Assembly (NCBI GenBank): GCA_949297785.1
Contig: CASFTW010000005.1
Coordinates: forward strand, 1-64,000
Direction: 5' to 3'
Length of the DNA: 64,000 nucleotides
Source of the DNA: an uncultured Spirochaetales bacterium
GTDB lineage: Bacteria; Spirochaetota; Spirochaetia; Sphaerochaetales; Sphaerochaetaceae
Positions 34,141-42,703 of the stretch are shown piece after piece. Every line of letters begins with the position of its first letter. Position 1 is the first letter of the stretch. The notes beneath the pieces are model-generated. The model had not been told where the DNA came from. It ran no database searches and saw only the letters and a program-made list of their open reading frames with translations. The position numbers and the translations under genes are program-made.

Positions 34141-34881
34141 ATGCCTTACCAGGATGAGAATGCAAAAGCGATCACCAGATGGATTGAGGAAGGATGGCAG
34201 TGGGGAACACCGATTGACCATGACACATATGAAAAGGCCGTCAGAGGAGACTGGGATGTTCTCCTCACACCGGTAAAAAAAGTTCCCCATTCATGGTTCG
34301 GGGAGCTGAAAGGAAAAAAGCTGCTCGGCCTTGCATCAGGAGGCGGACAGCAGATACCTGTCTTTTCAGCCAGAGGCGCCATCTGCACCGTTCTTGATTA
34401 CTGTCAGGCACAGCTGGAGAGCGAGGTAATGGTGGCAGAAAGAGAAGGATACCAGGTCAGGACCGTATGTGCGGACATGTCGAAGCCGCTTCCGTTTGAC
34501 GATGAGTCTTTCGATATTATTTTCCATCCGGTCTCCAACTGCTACATAGAGGAAGTAAAGCCACTTTTCAGGGAATGCTTCAGAATCCTGAAAAAAGGAG
34601 GAATCCTGCTTTGCGGACTTGACAACGGGATCAACTACATTGTCAATGACGATGAGACGAAAATCGTGAATTCCCTGCCTTTCAACCCCCTTAAGAATCC
34701 CGATCTTTACGTTGAAGATGACGGATACCAGTTCTCACATACGTTTTCAGAGCAGATAGGAGGACAGATCGAAGCCGGTTTTGTGATTACCGATGTAGAT
34801 GAAGACACCAACGGAGAAGGAAGGCTTCACGAACTCAACATCCCGACATTCTGGATGACAAGGGCCGTAAAACCTTTTTAG
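34141..34881 (+). CDS. Class I SAM-dependent methyltransferase
   Basis: The 246-residue protein starts at ATG 34141 with GGAG 8 nt upstream. The SAM-binding motif I reads LLGLASGGGQQIPVFSARGA, followed by LDYCQAQLE (motif II) and LPFDDESFDIIFHPVS (motif IV/post II). The Methyltransf_11 type is clear; the substrate is unknown. It is divergent from fusA, and a TGc-TAAACT extended -10 lies about 30 bp upstream. Confidence 0.85.
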   Translation: MPYQDENAKAITRWIEEGWQWGTPIDHDTYEKAVRGDWDVLLTPVKKVPHSWFGELKGKKLLGLASGGGQQIPVFSARGAICTVLDYCQAQLESEVMVAEREGYQVRTVCADMSKPLPFDDESFDIIFHPVSNCYIEEVKPLFRECFRILKKGGILLCGLDNGINYIVNDDETKIVNSLPFNPLKNPDLYVEDDGYQFSHTFSEQIGGQIEAGFVITDVDEDTNGEGRLHELNIPTFWMTRAVKPF

Positions 34882-34923
34882 CGGCCTGTCTTTATGATAC
34901 AATTTGTTTTATGGAGGAAATAA

Positions 34924-35325
34924 ATGGCAACAGTTTTTGAAATGATCATAAACGGGGATATCCCGTCAACGAAACTTTATGAAGATGACAGTGTGCTCGT
35001 CATTCTCGATATCAACCCCATAGAAAAAGGACACAGCCTCGTCATCAGCAAGACAGTATATGAAGATTTCACACAGTGCCCTTCCGCACAGCTTTCGCAC
35101 ATGATGGAAATCGCCCAGCGTGTTGCGCTCAAGCTCAAGGCCGAGCTGAAATGCGACGGCACGAACATTCTCATCAACAACGGAAAAGCTTCCGGTCAGG
35201 AGATTCCACACCTTCACATTCATGTCATTCCCCGTTACGAAAACGACGGACAGAGTTTCGGCTTTTCAAAGAAGAGCTATGAAGGTGATGAGATAAAAGA
35301 ATACGGGAATAGACTTGCATTATGA
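34924..35325 (+). CDS. HIT-family nucleotide hydrolase
   Basis: The 133-residue protein has the histidine triad HLHIHVIPR near residue 96 and the family opening FEMIINGDIPSTKLYEDD. It is a probable purine nucleoside phosphoramidase or AMP-lysine hydrolase of the Hint type. RBS GGAGG precedes ATG 34924. Its stop overlaps the following small lipoprotein gene by 4 bp. Confidence 0.9.
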   Translation: MATVFEMIINGDIPSTKLYEDDSVLVILDINPIEKGHSLVISKTVYEDFTQCPSAQLSHMMEIAQRVALKLKAELKCDGTNILINNGKASGQEIPHLHIHVIPRYENDGQSFGFSKKSYEGDEIKEYGNRLAL

Positions 35326-35489
35326 GGAGATTCATCATCCAGCTGTTATTGATGCTTGTCATGACGTCCTGTGCTTCCTATACGGTAAGGACAGGACTTG
35401 ACGCAATCGAAGTTCCGCAGCAGACAGTTCCCGCTCCGACAAAGCTGAGCGAGATTCAGGCCATGGATGCCGCTTTCCAGAAGAAGTGA
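35322..35489 (+). CDS. Small lipoprotein coupled to the HIT gene
   Basis: A 55-codon frame (MRRFIIQLLLMLVMTSCAS… ending FQKK) begins in the ATGA overlap with the HIT stop. The signal sequence and lipobox VMTSC (Cys17) are clear. The mature part is a Pro/Gln-rich 38-residue peptide. It is too short for most ORF filters, but coupling plus lipobox make it credible. Confidence 0.65.
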   Translation: MRRFIIQLLLMLVMTSCASYTVRTGLDAIEVPQQTVPAPTKLSEIQAMDAAFQKK

Positions 35490-35501
35490 GAATAAAAGCC
35501 G

Positions 35502-35539
35502 GGAAAAGAAAAGGAGCATGCCGAAAAGACACGCTCCTT
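35502..35539 (-). terminator. Terminator between convergent HIT/lipoprotein and OMP genes
   Basis: AAGGAGC (35511-35517) and GCTCCTT (35533-35539) form a 7-bp stem. On the minus strand TTCTTTTCC follows, suiting the OMP gene. Confidence 0.65.
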
Positions 35540-35564
35540 GTGGTTGTCAGTCAGTGAGAAGCTA

Positions 35565-36077
35565 TCAGAATCTGACTCCGATTCCGACACTCGGAAGAGG
35601 CATTGTCATATTGAATTCTGTATTTATCTTATCATTTACAACTTCAAAGACAGACATCTGGAGGCCTACTCCGAGATCGACATACACACTGCTTGTAAGA
35701 TCGATGAGAAGATCACACATCGCATCAATTCCCATTGCGAAGTTGCCGCCGAGATTGAAAGTCGGTCCGGCACTCAGAAGAATGTCAAGATTCGAGTTCC
35801 TGACATCAATCTTATGAGCATAGAATGCACCGAGCACAATATTGCTCTGGAAATCTGTTGTGATTGAAATATCAAAACCCGGTCCGTTGTCAAAGATCAT
35901 TGCAAAGTCGGCAGATGCTTCTATGTCGAACTTGGCATCGAATTCGCTGTTTCTGAACAGCTGAAGTTCAGATGATGATCCTGTCAGAGTGACATTGAGC
36001 ATTGTGTCTGTGACAGAAGAGAATGCAGGTACTGCGGCACACAGCAGGAGAGCTAAGACGATTAATGCTTTCTTCAT
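35565..36077 (-). CDS. Small outer-membrane beta-barrel protein
   Basis: The 170-residue product has a signal peptide (MKKALIVLALLLCAAVPAFS) and alternating amphipathic strands ending in SVGIGVRF, the aromatic C-terminal signature of OMPs. It is related in length and motif (VDLGVGLQ) to the truncated gene at 1308-1727. RBS AGAGGTG precedes ATG 36077. Confidence 0.75.
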   Translation of the reverse strand: MKKALIVLALLLCAAVPAFSSVTDTMLNVTLTGSSSELQLFRNSEFDAKFDIEASADFAMIFDNGPGFDISITTDFQSNIVLGAFYAHKIDVRNSNLDILLSAGPTFNLGGNFAMGIDAMCDLLIDLTSSVYVDLGVGLQMSVFEVVNDKINTEFNMTMPLPSVGIGVRF

Positions 36078-36162
36078 TTCATTTCACCTCTTTTTACCTT
36101 TGATTTTTTTCTACATAATAGCAGATAGAACGGAAAAAAACACGGAAATAAAGAAATTTTCA

Positions 36163-36190
36163 CGAAAAAAAGGAGACGTCGCGCGTCTCC
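36163..36190 (-). terminator. Intrinsic terminator of the acyl-CoA synthetase gene
   Basis: On the minus strand GGAGACG (36190-36184) and CGTCTCC (36178-36172) are followed by TTTTTTTCG, starting 7 bp after the stop codon. Confidence 0.85.
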
Positions 36191-36196
36191 TCCAGG

Positions 36197-38107
36197 TCAT
36201 CTGTACATTGCATCTATCTCGGCTTTGTACATATCGCTGATCACGAACCGCTTGATCTCCTGTTTTGCGGAAAGCTCCCTGTTGACCTCAAACGCCTTCG
36301 GAAGGATCGTGAATCTCATGATCTGTTCGAATGTTCTGAATCCGTTTTTCGCACTGATTCTTTCCTTTATTTCATTGTCAATGAGATTATGAACCTCGGG
36401 TATTGTGTGAAGGTCATCGCGGTTTGTGTAATACACATGATTGTCCTTAAGATAGCGTTCCACATTTGATGTATCAATAACGATCAGGGCGCACAGATAC
36501 TTCCTGTCCTGCCCGACGACAACAGATGAAGCAATATAGGGAGAATCATTTATGGTCTCCTCTATAGGAACAGGTTCCACATTCTCTCCGCCGGAAAGGA
36601 CTATCGTATCCTTTGCACGGCCGACAATCGAGAATTCCCCGTGTATCGTCCATATTGCAAGATCTCCCGTATTGAGCCACCCGTCACTGTCTATGACTTT
36701 TGCTGTGAGATCCGGCCTCTTGTAATAACCCTGCATCACCTGTGCGCCTTTTGCATAAAGCACGCCCTTCTCTCCGGGAGCACACTGCCTGCCGTTCTCG
36801 TTAACGATTTTCAGCTGTATATCTCCGAAAGGATAGAGTGTTCCGGGAACCCTCTCCTTCCATCTGCGCAGTCCGATCACCGGGCTTGTCTCCGTAAGGC
36901 CGTAGCCGTCAACGACGTTGATGCCGATTGCAGAGAAGAACTCATCAACAGCCTGCGGCATTGAACCGCCGCCGGAAATTCCCGCAACGAAATTCTTTCC
37001 CAGCTTCTCCTTTATTTTCGAGAAAACAAGCTTGTCGCCAAGTTTATAAAGGGGAGTGAGCAGGGCAAGAGGTACGGCACTTACCAGCACATCAAGCACC
37101 CTGCTTCTCCTTTTATAATCTTTGGTATAACCGTGGAAACGGTTGTAGAATTTCTTTCTTGAACTGCCGACAGAAACGAAGAAACTGAAAAGTCCCCTTA
37201 CAACGGGTTTTGCATTCTTCATCTGGGAATACACACCGTTCTTCACTGTCTCCCATATTCTGGGAACGGATCCCATGATATGGGGATTCACTCTCTGTAT
37301 GTCATTGAGAAGAATCTTTCCGATCGGTTTTGAATATGCGATCGTACTCTTGAGATAGATGATCACATACTGAAGTATTCTTTCAAAAGAATGCCACACG
37401 GGAAGGACCGAAAGCCATATCTGCCCGGGTCCGACAGGATAGCCTATTGCATCGATTGCAGGCGGAATTGAATACAGATTGCCCTGAGACAGCATTACAC
37501 CTTTAGGTTCGCCTGTGGTTCCGCTTGTGAAGATTATCGTGGCAAGATCCTCCGGCTTTCCCTCTTTCACAAACCCGTCTATCTTTGCAAGCTGTTTCTC
37601 TCCCGCATTCATGTATTCATCAACAAGATTGTTCTGGAAGAGAATTTTCACCCCGTATTCATCTTCCTTCTGTGCAAGATCGATAATAGGAGAATCATCC
37701 ATCACGATAAGAGTCTTCAGGCATGGCAGTTCCGTGCGGATTGAAAGGATCTTGTCCAGCATCTGTGCGTTCTCGACAAAAACGATCTCTGACTGTGTGG
37801 CGGAAAGGATGAATGCCAGTTCGCTTGCCATGCTGTCCCTTCCGCGAGGAACGTTGGCAGCCCTGCAGGACTGTATTGCAAGATCCGCAACCATCCATGC
37901 GGCCCTGTTGTCGCTTATCTGTCCGACAAGTGTCCCCCGGCCTACTCCCATATCTGAAAGAGCGAGGGCAAGGGCCCTTACCTTCGCCGCAACTTCCGAA
38001 TATGTGTAATTTATGAATTTTCCCTTTCTGTCCTTCTCCATCTGAAGGACTCTGTTTCCATCACTCTCAGCTCTGCTGAAGAAGAGCTGAGGCATAGTAT
38101 ATTGCAT
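36197..38107 (-). CDS. Long-chain acyl-CoA synthetase (AMP-forming)
   Basis: The 636-residue ANL enzyme activates fatty acids to acyl-CoA through acyl-AMP. Motifs include the P-loop IIFTSGTTGEPKGVMLS, GYGLTETSP, and WLNTGDLAIW with GRAKDTIVLSGGENVEP. A membrane-facing basic insert (about 300-350, KDYKRRSRV) is as in bacterial FadD15-like synthetases. RBS AGAGG is ahead of ATG 38107; a TTG seven codons upstream is less likely. It is the last gene before a strong terminator. Confidence 0.9.
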   Translation of the reverse strand: MQYTMPQLFFSRAESDGNRVLQMEKDRKGKFINYTYSEVAAKVRALALALSDMGVGRGTLVGQISDNRAAWMVADLAIQSCRAANVPRGRDSMASELAFILSATQSEIVFVENAQMLDKILSIRTELPCLKTLIVMDDSPIIDLAQKEDEYGVKILFQNNLVDEYMNAGEKQLAKIDGFVKEGKPEDLATIIFTSGTTGEPKGVMLSQGNLYSIPPAIDAIGYPVGPGQIWLSVLPVWHSFERILQYVIIYLKSTIAYSKPIGKILLNDIQRVNPHIMGSVPRIWETVKNGVYSQMKNAKPVVRGLFSFFVSVGSSRKKFYNRFHGYTKDYKRRSRVLDVLVSAVPLALLTPLYKLGDKLVFSKIKEKLGKNFVAGISGGGSMPQAVDEFFSAIGINVVDGYGLTETSPVIGLRRWKERVPGTLYPFGDIQLKIVNENGRQCAPGEKGVLYAKGAQVMQGYYKRPDLTAKVIDSDGWLNTGDLAIWTIHGEFSIVGRAKDTIVLSGGENVEPVPIEETINDSPYIASSVVVGQDRKYLCALIVIDTSNVERYLKDNHVYYTNRDDLHTIPEVHNLIDNEIKERISAKNGFRTFEQIMRFTILPKAFEVNRELSAKQEIKRFVISDMYKAEIDAMYR

Positions 38108-38121
38108 AATCAAGCCTCTTT

Positions 38122-38154
38122 TTGACAATTTGACATTTTTTGTAAAACTGTCAA
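38122..38154 (-). promoter_or_regulatory. Repeated TTGACA/TGTCAA sites upstream of the acyl-CoA synthetase
   Basis: TTGACA (plus strand 38122-38127 and 38130-38135) and TGTCAA (38149-38154) give a direct and an inverted repeat in the 66-bp gap before ATG 38107. On the minus strand one copy is a perfect -35; the matching -10 is poor. This may be a promoter with an operator. Confidence 0.35.
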
Positions 38155-38173
38155 TAAACTATCATGCAACAAA

Positions 38174-39307
38174 TTATTTGTCAATATAAGGTCTTGCATA
38201 CAACCAGCTGGCAATCAAGGCAGTCAACGGCGTCACAATGACAAGCCCCATGCAGCCTGTGAGAGTCTGAACAATTTCCGACGCAATCATTTTTGATGTG
38301 AGGATATTGAGAACAGGCGTGCGCTGCGCCATATACACCATCATGACTGAAAGCCATGAGCCCATATAAGCCAGTAATAAAGTTGTTGTTTATGTTCCGA
38401 CTCCGGCTCGACCTACTGCCAATCCTAATTTAATCAATTCTTTGCGGGATATTCCAGGTGCATGTTCTTTCACTTCTGCCATTGCAACTGCAACGTCAAT
38501 TGAAAGATCCATGACGGCACCGCCTGCAGAAAGAGCGACAACACCGGCAAAAAGGGATGTCAGGTCAAGATTCTGGAAGCCCGCATACAAAAGACTTTCG
38601 CTCTGCTCGAGAACAGAACCGTGAATACGCATCCAGTGAGTCATGACATATCCCGTCAAAGCTGTGAGCAGAGACGAGAAAACCGAGCCGCATATTGCTG
38701 CGAGGCTTCTTCTGTTCACACCTCCGACAAGCAAAAGAGTGACGGTCGTTATGAGCATGAGAGAGGCTATGCACATGAACAGCGGATTTATCCCGTGCAG
38801 TGTCAGCGGAATAAGCAGTTTCCAGATGCACAGAAATGCAAATATGAAGGAAATGACTATTCTGACTCCGGAAAACCGTGCGAATGCAATAAGTACGAGG
38901 GAGAAGATCATTGCGGCAAGGAGTTCCTTCCCCAGCCTGTAATAATCGATCATGTTGATGAAGATCGGATTGTCTTCGCCATCTCTTTCAACCAGCACCC
39001 AGGCGAGATCTCCGCTCCGGAACACCTTGTCGTCCGCAAGAGAGCCCGAAAGCATATTCACCCCGTCCATTACAAGCCCCTTATGGCTTCCGGACAGGAT
39101 TTCAACAGTACAGCGCTGGTCTCCCTGGCGGAAAAGACCGGTCTGTATTATCGTGCTGTCATCTGTGGAAATCACCCGGGCTTTTGCACCTTCCGCATTG
39201 ACATATATGGATCTCTGGAAACCGGTGGGAATCGCTATGAGAATGACAGATAGCAGTGCAAGTATCACTGCAAATGTTATTTCGCTTTTTTTCTTGAATT
39301 CATTCAT
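38174..39307 (-). pseudogene. YibE/F-like membrane protein, split by an in-frame TAA
   Basis: Two frames in the same register make one YibE/F protein of about 377 codons. The first 305 residues (39307-38390) hold the N-terminal helix, a soluble domain and 4-5 helices up to LAVGRAGVGT. A TAA at 38392-38390 interrupts. The remainder resumes directly with TTTLLLAYMGSWLSVMMVYM and ends at 38174 (ARPYIDK). Homologues have GT(M)xNTLLLAY here, so only one codon is abnormal. Both halves are otherwise intact, suggesting a very recent nonsense change, an assembly error or programmed readthrough. YibE/F function is unknown. Confidence 0.8.
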
Positions 39308-39323
39308 ATGGCATTAATAAGCA

Positions 39324-39351
39324 CATGCCCCCGGAAGGATCCGGAGGCATG
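39324..39351 (-). terminator. Hairpin between alkaline phosphatase and YibE/F genes
   Basis: CATGCC/GGCATG plus CCGGA/TCCGG form an 11-bp stem with one mismatch. No proper T-run follows, so it may be a weak terminator or an RNA-stability element. Confidence 0.45.
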
Positions 39352-39370
39352 GATCTGATTATTTTAACTG

Positions 39371-40843
39371 TTATTCCACATCGCAGAGGCTGAAGAGCTT
39401 CTTTGCAACTTCTGTGTTGTCATATGTTCCGATGAAAGCCTCGGCACCTTCTCCGTAAGCATATACCGGTACGGGAAGTCCTGTGTGTGCATAGCTTGTC
39501 CAGCCGATGCCTGCCTTGTTGTTGAGAATATGTGTGAGTGTGACAGAGATCGGGTTGTAACCGCCGTAAAGGAGTGATTCCTCATAACCCTCGGTATTGC
39601 CTGTTCTGTCGTCCTCATAAGCCTTCTGAAGCTTGGCGTATTCATACTCGTTCATGATGAGAGCCTCGACATCATTCTGTGTGCCGGGAGCTGTGAGACC
39701 GAATGATTCCTCAACCATCTCAAGCAGGCGGTCGAAGGAGAATGTTCCTGCAGCCTTCTCGGCAGCGACAGCCTCGTCGAATGCGACATAGCTCATAGTC
39801 TGATTCTTCATTATATCAAATGCAGTGTTATAGCCTGTAGCAGCGTAGCCGATTGTCATACCGCCGGTTTCATGATCGCCTGTTACGATGATGAGTGTTT
39901 CCTCCGGGTGCTGGAATGCGAACTCGAGAGCAACCCCGACAGCCTCGTCAAGAGCAATTGTGTCGCTGATGTTTGCAACAGCATCGTTGGCATGTCCGGC
40001 CCAGTCGATCTTGCCGCCTTCAACCATCATGAAGAAACCTGTTTCATTGTAGAGTACATCAATGCCCTTTCTGACAAACTCTGCAAGTGTGATATCCTCA
40101 TCTTCCATGTCGATGGCATATCTCATCGCACCGTCATCCTGGAGATTCGGGCTTACAGCATATACCTTGCCGCTGTTCTGATTGAGGGAAAGGATGGTGT
40201 CCCTGTCATTTGTAACGAGATATCCGGCATCTTCCATGACTTCGTACAGAGATACAGCACCCTCATCCGCCTTATTCAGGGAACCGCCTGCAAAATAGTC
40301 GAATCCGCTTTCCGCCATCTGGAGGCCGATGTCATAATAGTCATTTCTGTTTGCAATATGTGCATAATATGCAGCAGGTGTTGCATGGTTGAGAGTTACG
40401 GAAGAAATGATACCGACTTTCCATCCAAGCTGTTCCTTTACCTTTTCTGCGATTGTTTCGCCTGCAGTGACCTTGTCAACACCCATGCCGATAACGCCGG
40501 AGTGTGTTTTGAAACCGGATGAGAGAGATGTTGCAGTACTTGCCGAATCAGGGCAGAAAGATGTGCCGTCCTGTGTGTACTGAAGACCTGCGACAGGGAA
40601 CTGTGTGAATGTGAGCTTTTCAAGTTCGACGGCACCGGAAACATTATTGCCGTTGTAAATCTGTGCGGCATTTGTCTGCGGAGCGCTCATACCGTCACCA
40701 ATGAACATGAAAACATATTTGGGATCAGCGTTGGATGCGCTGGCACTGACCGCACCGGGAATCTCGGAAGCGCCCTGTGCGAAAAGACTCGCTGTGATCA
40801 TAAGAGCAGCGAGAAGACTTGTAAGAGTCTTTCTGAAATTCAT
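39371..40843 (-). CDS. Alkaline phosphatase (PhoA family), exported
   Basis: The 490-residue product has a signal peptide (NFRKTLTSLLAALMITASLF). Metal and active-site motifs are present: MFIGDGMSAPQTNA, the nucleophile region CPDSASTATSLSSG, VEGGKIDWAGHANDA, VTGDHETGGM and a C-terminal YAHTGLPVPVYAYG. It hydrolyses phosphomonoesters in the periplasm. RBS GGAGGG precedes ATG 40843. Upstream TTTCAC repeats suggest phosphate control. Confidence 0.92.
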   Translation of the reverse strand: MNFRKTLTSLLAALMITASLFAQGASEIPGAVSASASNADPKYVFMFIGDGMSAPQTNAAQIYNGNNVSGAVELEKLTFTQFPVAGLQYTQDGTSFCPDSASTATSLSSGFKTHSGVIGMGVDKVTAGETIAEKVKEQLGWKVGIISSVTLNHATPAAYYAHIANRNDYYDIGLQMAESGFDYFAGGSLNKADEGAVSLYEVMEDAGYLVTNDRDTILSLNQNSGKVYAVSPNLQDDGAMRYAIDMEDEDITLAEFVRKGIDVLYNETGFFMMVEGGKIDWAGHANDAVANISDTIALDEAVGVALEFAFQHPEETLIIVTGDHETGGMTIGYAATGYNTAFDIMKNQTMSYVAFDEAVAAEKAAGTFSFDRLLEMVEESFGLTAPGTQNDVEALIMNEYEYAKLQKAYEDDRTGNTEGYEESLLYGGYNPISVTLTHILNNKAGIGWTSYAHTGLPVPVYAYGEGAEAFIGTYDNTEVAKKLFSLCDVE

Positions 40844-40901
40844 ATTTACCCTCCAAACGAATAAATGTTTTCTCATTATGTCTGGAGCGTAACGGACAGT
40901 T

Positions 40902-40941
40902 GTGAAATTTCATGTCCTTTGGATGTGAAATGGAAGTGAAA
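40902..40941 (-). promoter_or_regulatory. Pho-box-like direct repeats upstream of alkaline phosphatase
   Basis: On the minus strand TTTCAC occurs at 40941-40936, 40930-40925 and 40907-40902. The first two are 11 bp apart and the third 23 bp on (about two turns). PhoB boxes are 11-bp direct repeats near this position. A CATAAT -10 candidate (40880-40875) follows about 21 bp downstream. Confidence 0.45.
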
Positions 40942-40968
40942 GAAAACGAAAGTCTGAGAAACCGGATT

Positions 40969-41739
40969 TCACAGACATTCTTTCCTGAAAAGCATTGAGA
41001 CGGCAAGGGCAAAAATAAGCATGACAATGGCAAAGCCAAGGATACTGTTCATCATGAACTCAAATCCGGAAGGATGATCAATACGTGAGAAAACGGCACA
41101 CTGGAGTGAGAAGAGAGAAACGAGCGATACGGAGAAGCGTATGTTTCTCATCTGCACAAAAACAAGATCACTTCCGTCTGCATCAAGGATTATGTCCCTG
41201 AGAGACATGAACAGAGACAGAAATGTCCATGCGGCAATTATGTAAATAGTGAAGGAAGGATACTCAACTCTGACTTTGAGACACAGCACGAGGATTATAA
41301 GAATGGACACACACAGATTGAGAACGAGAAACAGCCAGCCGGTCATCCTGAAATCATGAAATGAAACATTCCGTTTCTTGATAATATTGAACCTTATTAT
41401 GCTAACGACAAGATAATAGACACCGAAAGATGTTATCCACAGTGATCTTTCATATGCACCGAGAATCAGCTTGAAAAGCGCATAGCAAAACCCGAGATGG
41501 CAAACAATGCGGAAATTGAACAGTTTCATCTCTTTCCTTGGGACAATGAAATCAGGAAACAGTCTTCTGAACACATGGCGGAAAGCCCTTCCTGTCAGAT
41601 ACAGAGACAGGGCAAAGGATACAGCACCTGAAAAGAAAACGGCATACGTCCAGATCTCATTTTCCACACCGCAGCGGTATATGAAATGGACGGCAGTGAC
41701 AGACAGCACAAGGCATATGTATGAAAATAGTATCTTCAT
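40969..41739 (-). CDS. Integral membrane protein of unknown function
   Basis: The 256-residue protein has about eight hydrophobic helices (near 1-20, 31-50, 77-95, 100-117, 133-153, 163-180, 200-217 and 230-252) joined by short basic loops. No catalytic motif is seen. Its start overlaps the AraC regulator's stop by 4 bp, so it is co-transcribed with the regulator of the glycan locus. It could be a sensor or transporter accessory (inference). Confidence 0.65.
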   Translation of the reverse strand: MKILFSYICLVLSVTAVHFIYRCGVENEIWTYAVFFSGAVSFALSLYLTGRAFRHVFRRLFPDFIVPRKEMKLFNFRIVCHLGFCYALFKLILGAYERSLWITSFGVYYLVVSIIRFNIIKKRNVSFHDFRMTGWLFLVLNLCVSILIILVLCLKVRVEYPSFTIYIIAAWTFLSLFMSLRDIILDADGSDLVFVQMRNIRFSVSLVSLFSLQCAVFSRIDHPSGFEFMMNSILGFAIVMLIFALAVSMLFRKECL

Positions 41740-42566
41740 GCAACCCCGCCGTGACTGCTGAGGCGGAATTTCAAAGGAGTCATTCCCGTTATGAGACGGA
41801 AACGCTGTGAAAAATAGCTGCCGGAGGAAAAGCCTACGGAATCTGCAATATCGCTGATTGAATGCTCCGTTCCGGCAAGCAGCTTTTTAGACTCCGTGAT
41901 TCTTTTTTCAAGAAGATATTCCATAGGACTTGTTCCCACAGCTGCCTTGAATTCCCTTATCAGGTGGTATTTGCTGAGAGCGGCAATGGAGGCAAGTTCA
42001 TCAAGTGTGATGGCTTCGGCATAATGCTCATCGATATATGACTTCACATCAGCTATGTTGCTGCGCATTTCCTGAATTTCCTCGATACCCACATTGATGA
42101 CTCTTCTTCTGATCAGCAAAACAAGCAGCTGGTAGAAAAGGCTTCTTGCCATCATTTCATACTCAGGCTGCTTTTTCTGCATTTCCCTGTATATACCTAC
42201 TATTATTGAATAAACATTCTCCCTCAGGCTTGACAGATTGAGGAGAGGATCGAATTCCCTCTCATCGGATGCCAGCGTGATATTCGATATGCCGAGGCAG
42301 ATATACTCAAGAGGATTCTGCGATGATGAAATCTCCGTATGCATGAGATGAGGGGGAATGAGGACAAAATCATCCTTGCCTATGGAACGCCTGCGGTCCC
42401 CCGTGACGATCATTCCCTCTCCTGATACCACATAAATCATTTCGGCAATCGAATGGGAATGTATCACGCTGAGCCATTCATTGTCATAACGTGAATGCGT
42501 GATGTACTTCAATTCCGGCATTACGCCGTTTTCCTGATCCGTTATTTCGTATCTGGCAGTACTCAT
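41736..42566 (-). CDS. AraC-family regulator with cupin sensor domain
   Basis: The 276-residue protein has an N-terminal AraC-type cupin (HSHSIAEMIYVVSGEGMIV, LIPPHLMH) that normally binds sugar, and a C-terminal double helix-turn-helix (ITLDELASIAALSKYHLIRE, SISDIADSVGFSSGSYFSQR). It is divergent from the solute-binding-protein gene with a 137-bp intergenic region holding three GCAAT elements, so it probably activates the transporter/GH112 operon. Confidence 0.88.
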   Translation of the reverse strand: MSTARYEITDQENGVMPELKYITHSRYDNEWLSVIHSHSIAEMIYVVSGEGMIVTGDRRRSIGKDDFVLIPPHLMHTEISSSQNPLEYICLGISNITLASDEREFDPLLNLSSLRENVYSIIVGIYREMQKKQPEYEMMARSLFYQLLVLLIRRRVINVGIEEIQEMRSNIADVKSYIDEHYAEAITLDELASIAALSKYHLIREFKAAVGTSPMEYLLEKRITESKKLLAGTEHSISDIADSVGFSSGSYFSQRFRLITGMTPLKFRLSSHGGVA

Positions 42567-42630
42567 ATGCGTATTTTCCGCTTTTTTTACGAAAAAAGCA
42601 ATAAATATAAAAAAGTGAGCAATTTCCTGA

Positions 42631-42660
42631 TTGTTGATTTCAAAAAACCGCCCTTAGAAT
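42631..42660 (+). promoter_or_regulatory. Candidate promoter of the sugar ABC/GH112 operon
   Basis: TTGTTG (42631-42636), an 18-bp spacer and TAGAAT (42655-42660) are flanked by GCAAT motifs near 42599, 42619 and 42670 that could be AraC-type half-sites. The leader to ATG 42704 is about 35 nt. Confidence 0.45.
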
Positions 42661-42703
42661 GAGTATATAGCAATAAGAAACACTTAAAAGGAGAAACATT
42701 TAA

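Noticed and set aside
38390-38392. Selenocysteine or pyrrolysine recoding at the YibE/F stop
   Set aside because: The codon is TAA, not TGA or TAG, and no SECIS-like hairpin was seen.
38621-39253. 210-residue plus-strand frame inside YibE/F
   Set aside because: It is a shadow frame opposite a membrane protein with clear helices; His/Glu-rich translation typical of an antisense frame.
39872-40522. 216-residue plus-strand frame opposite alkaline phosphatase
   Set aside because: Antisense to conserved catalytic motifs of the phosphatase; no supporting start signal.
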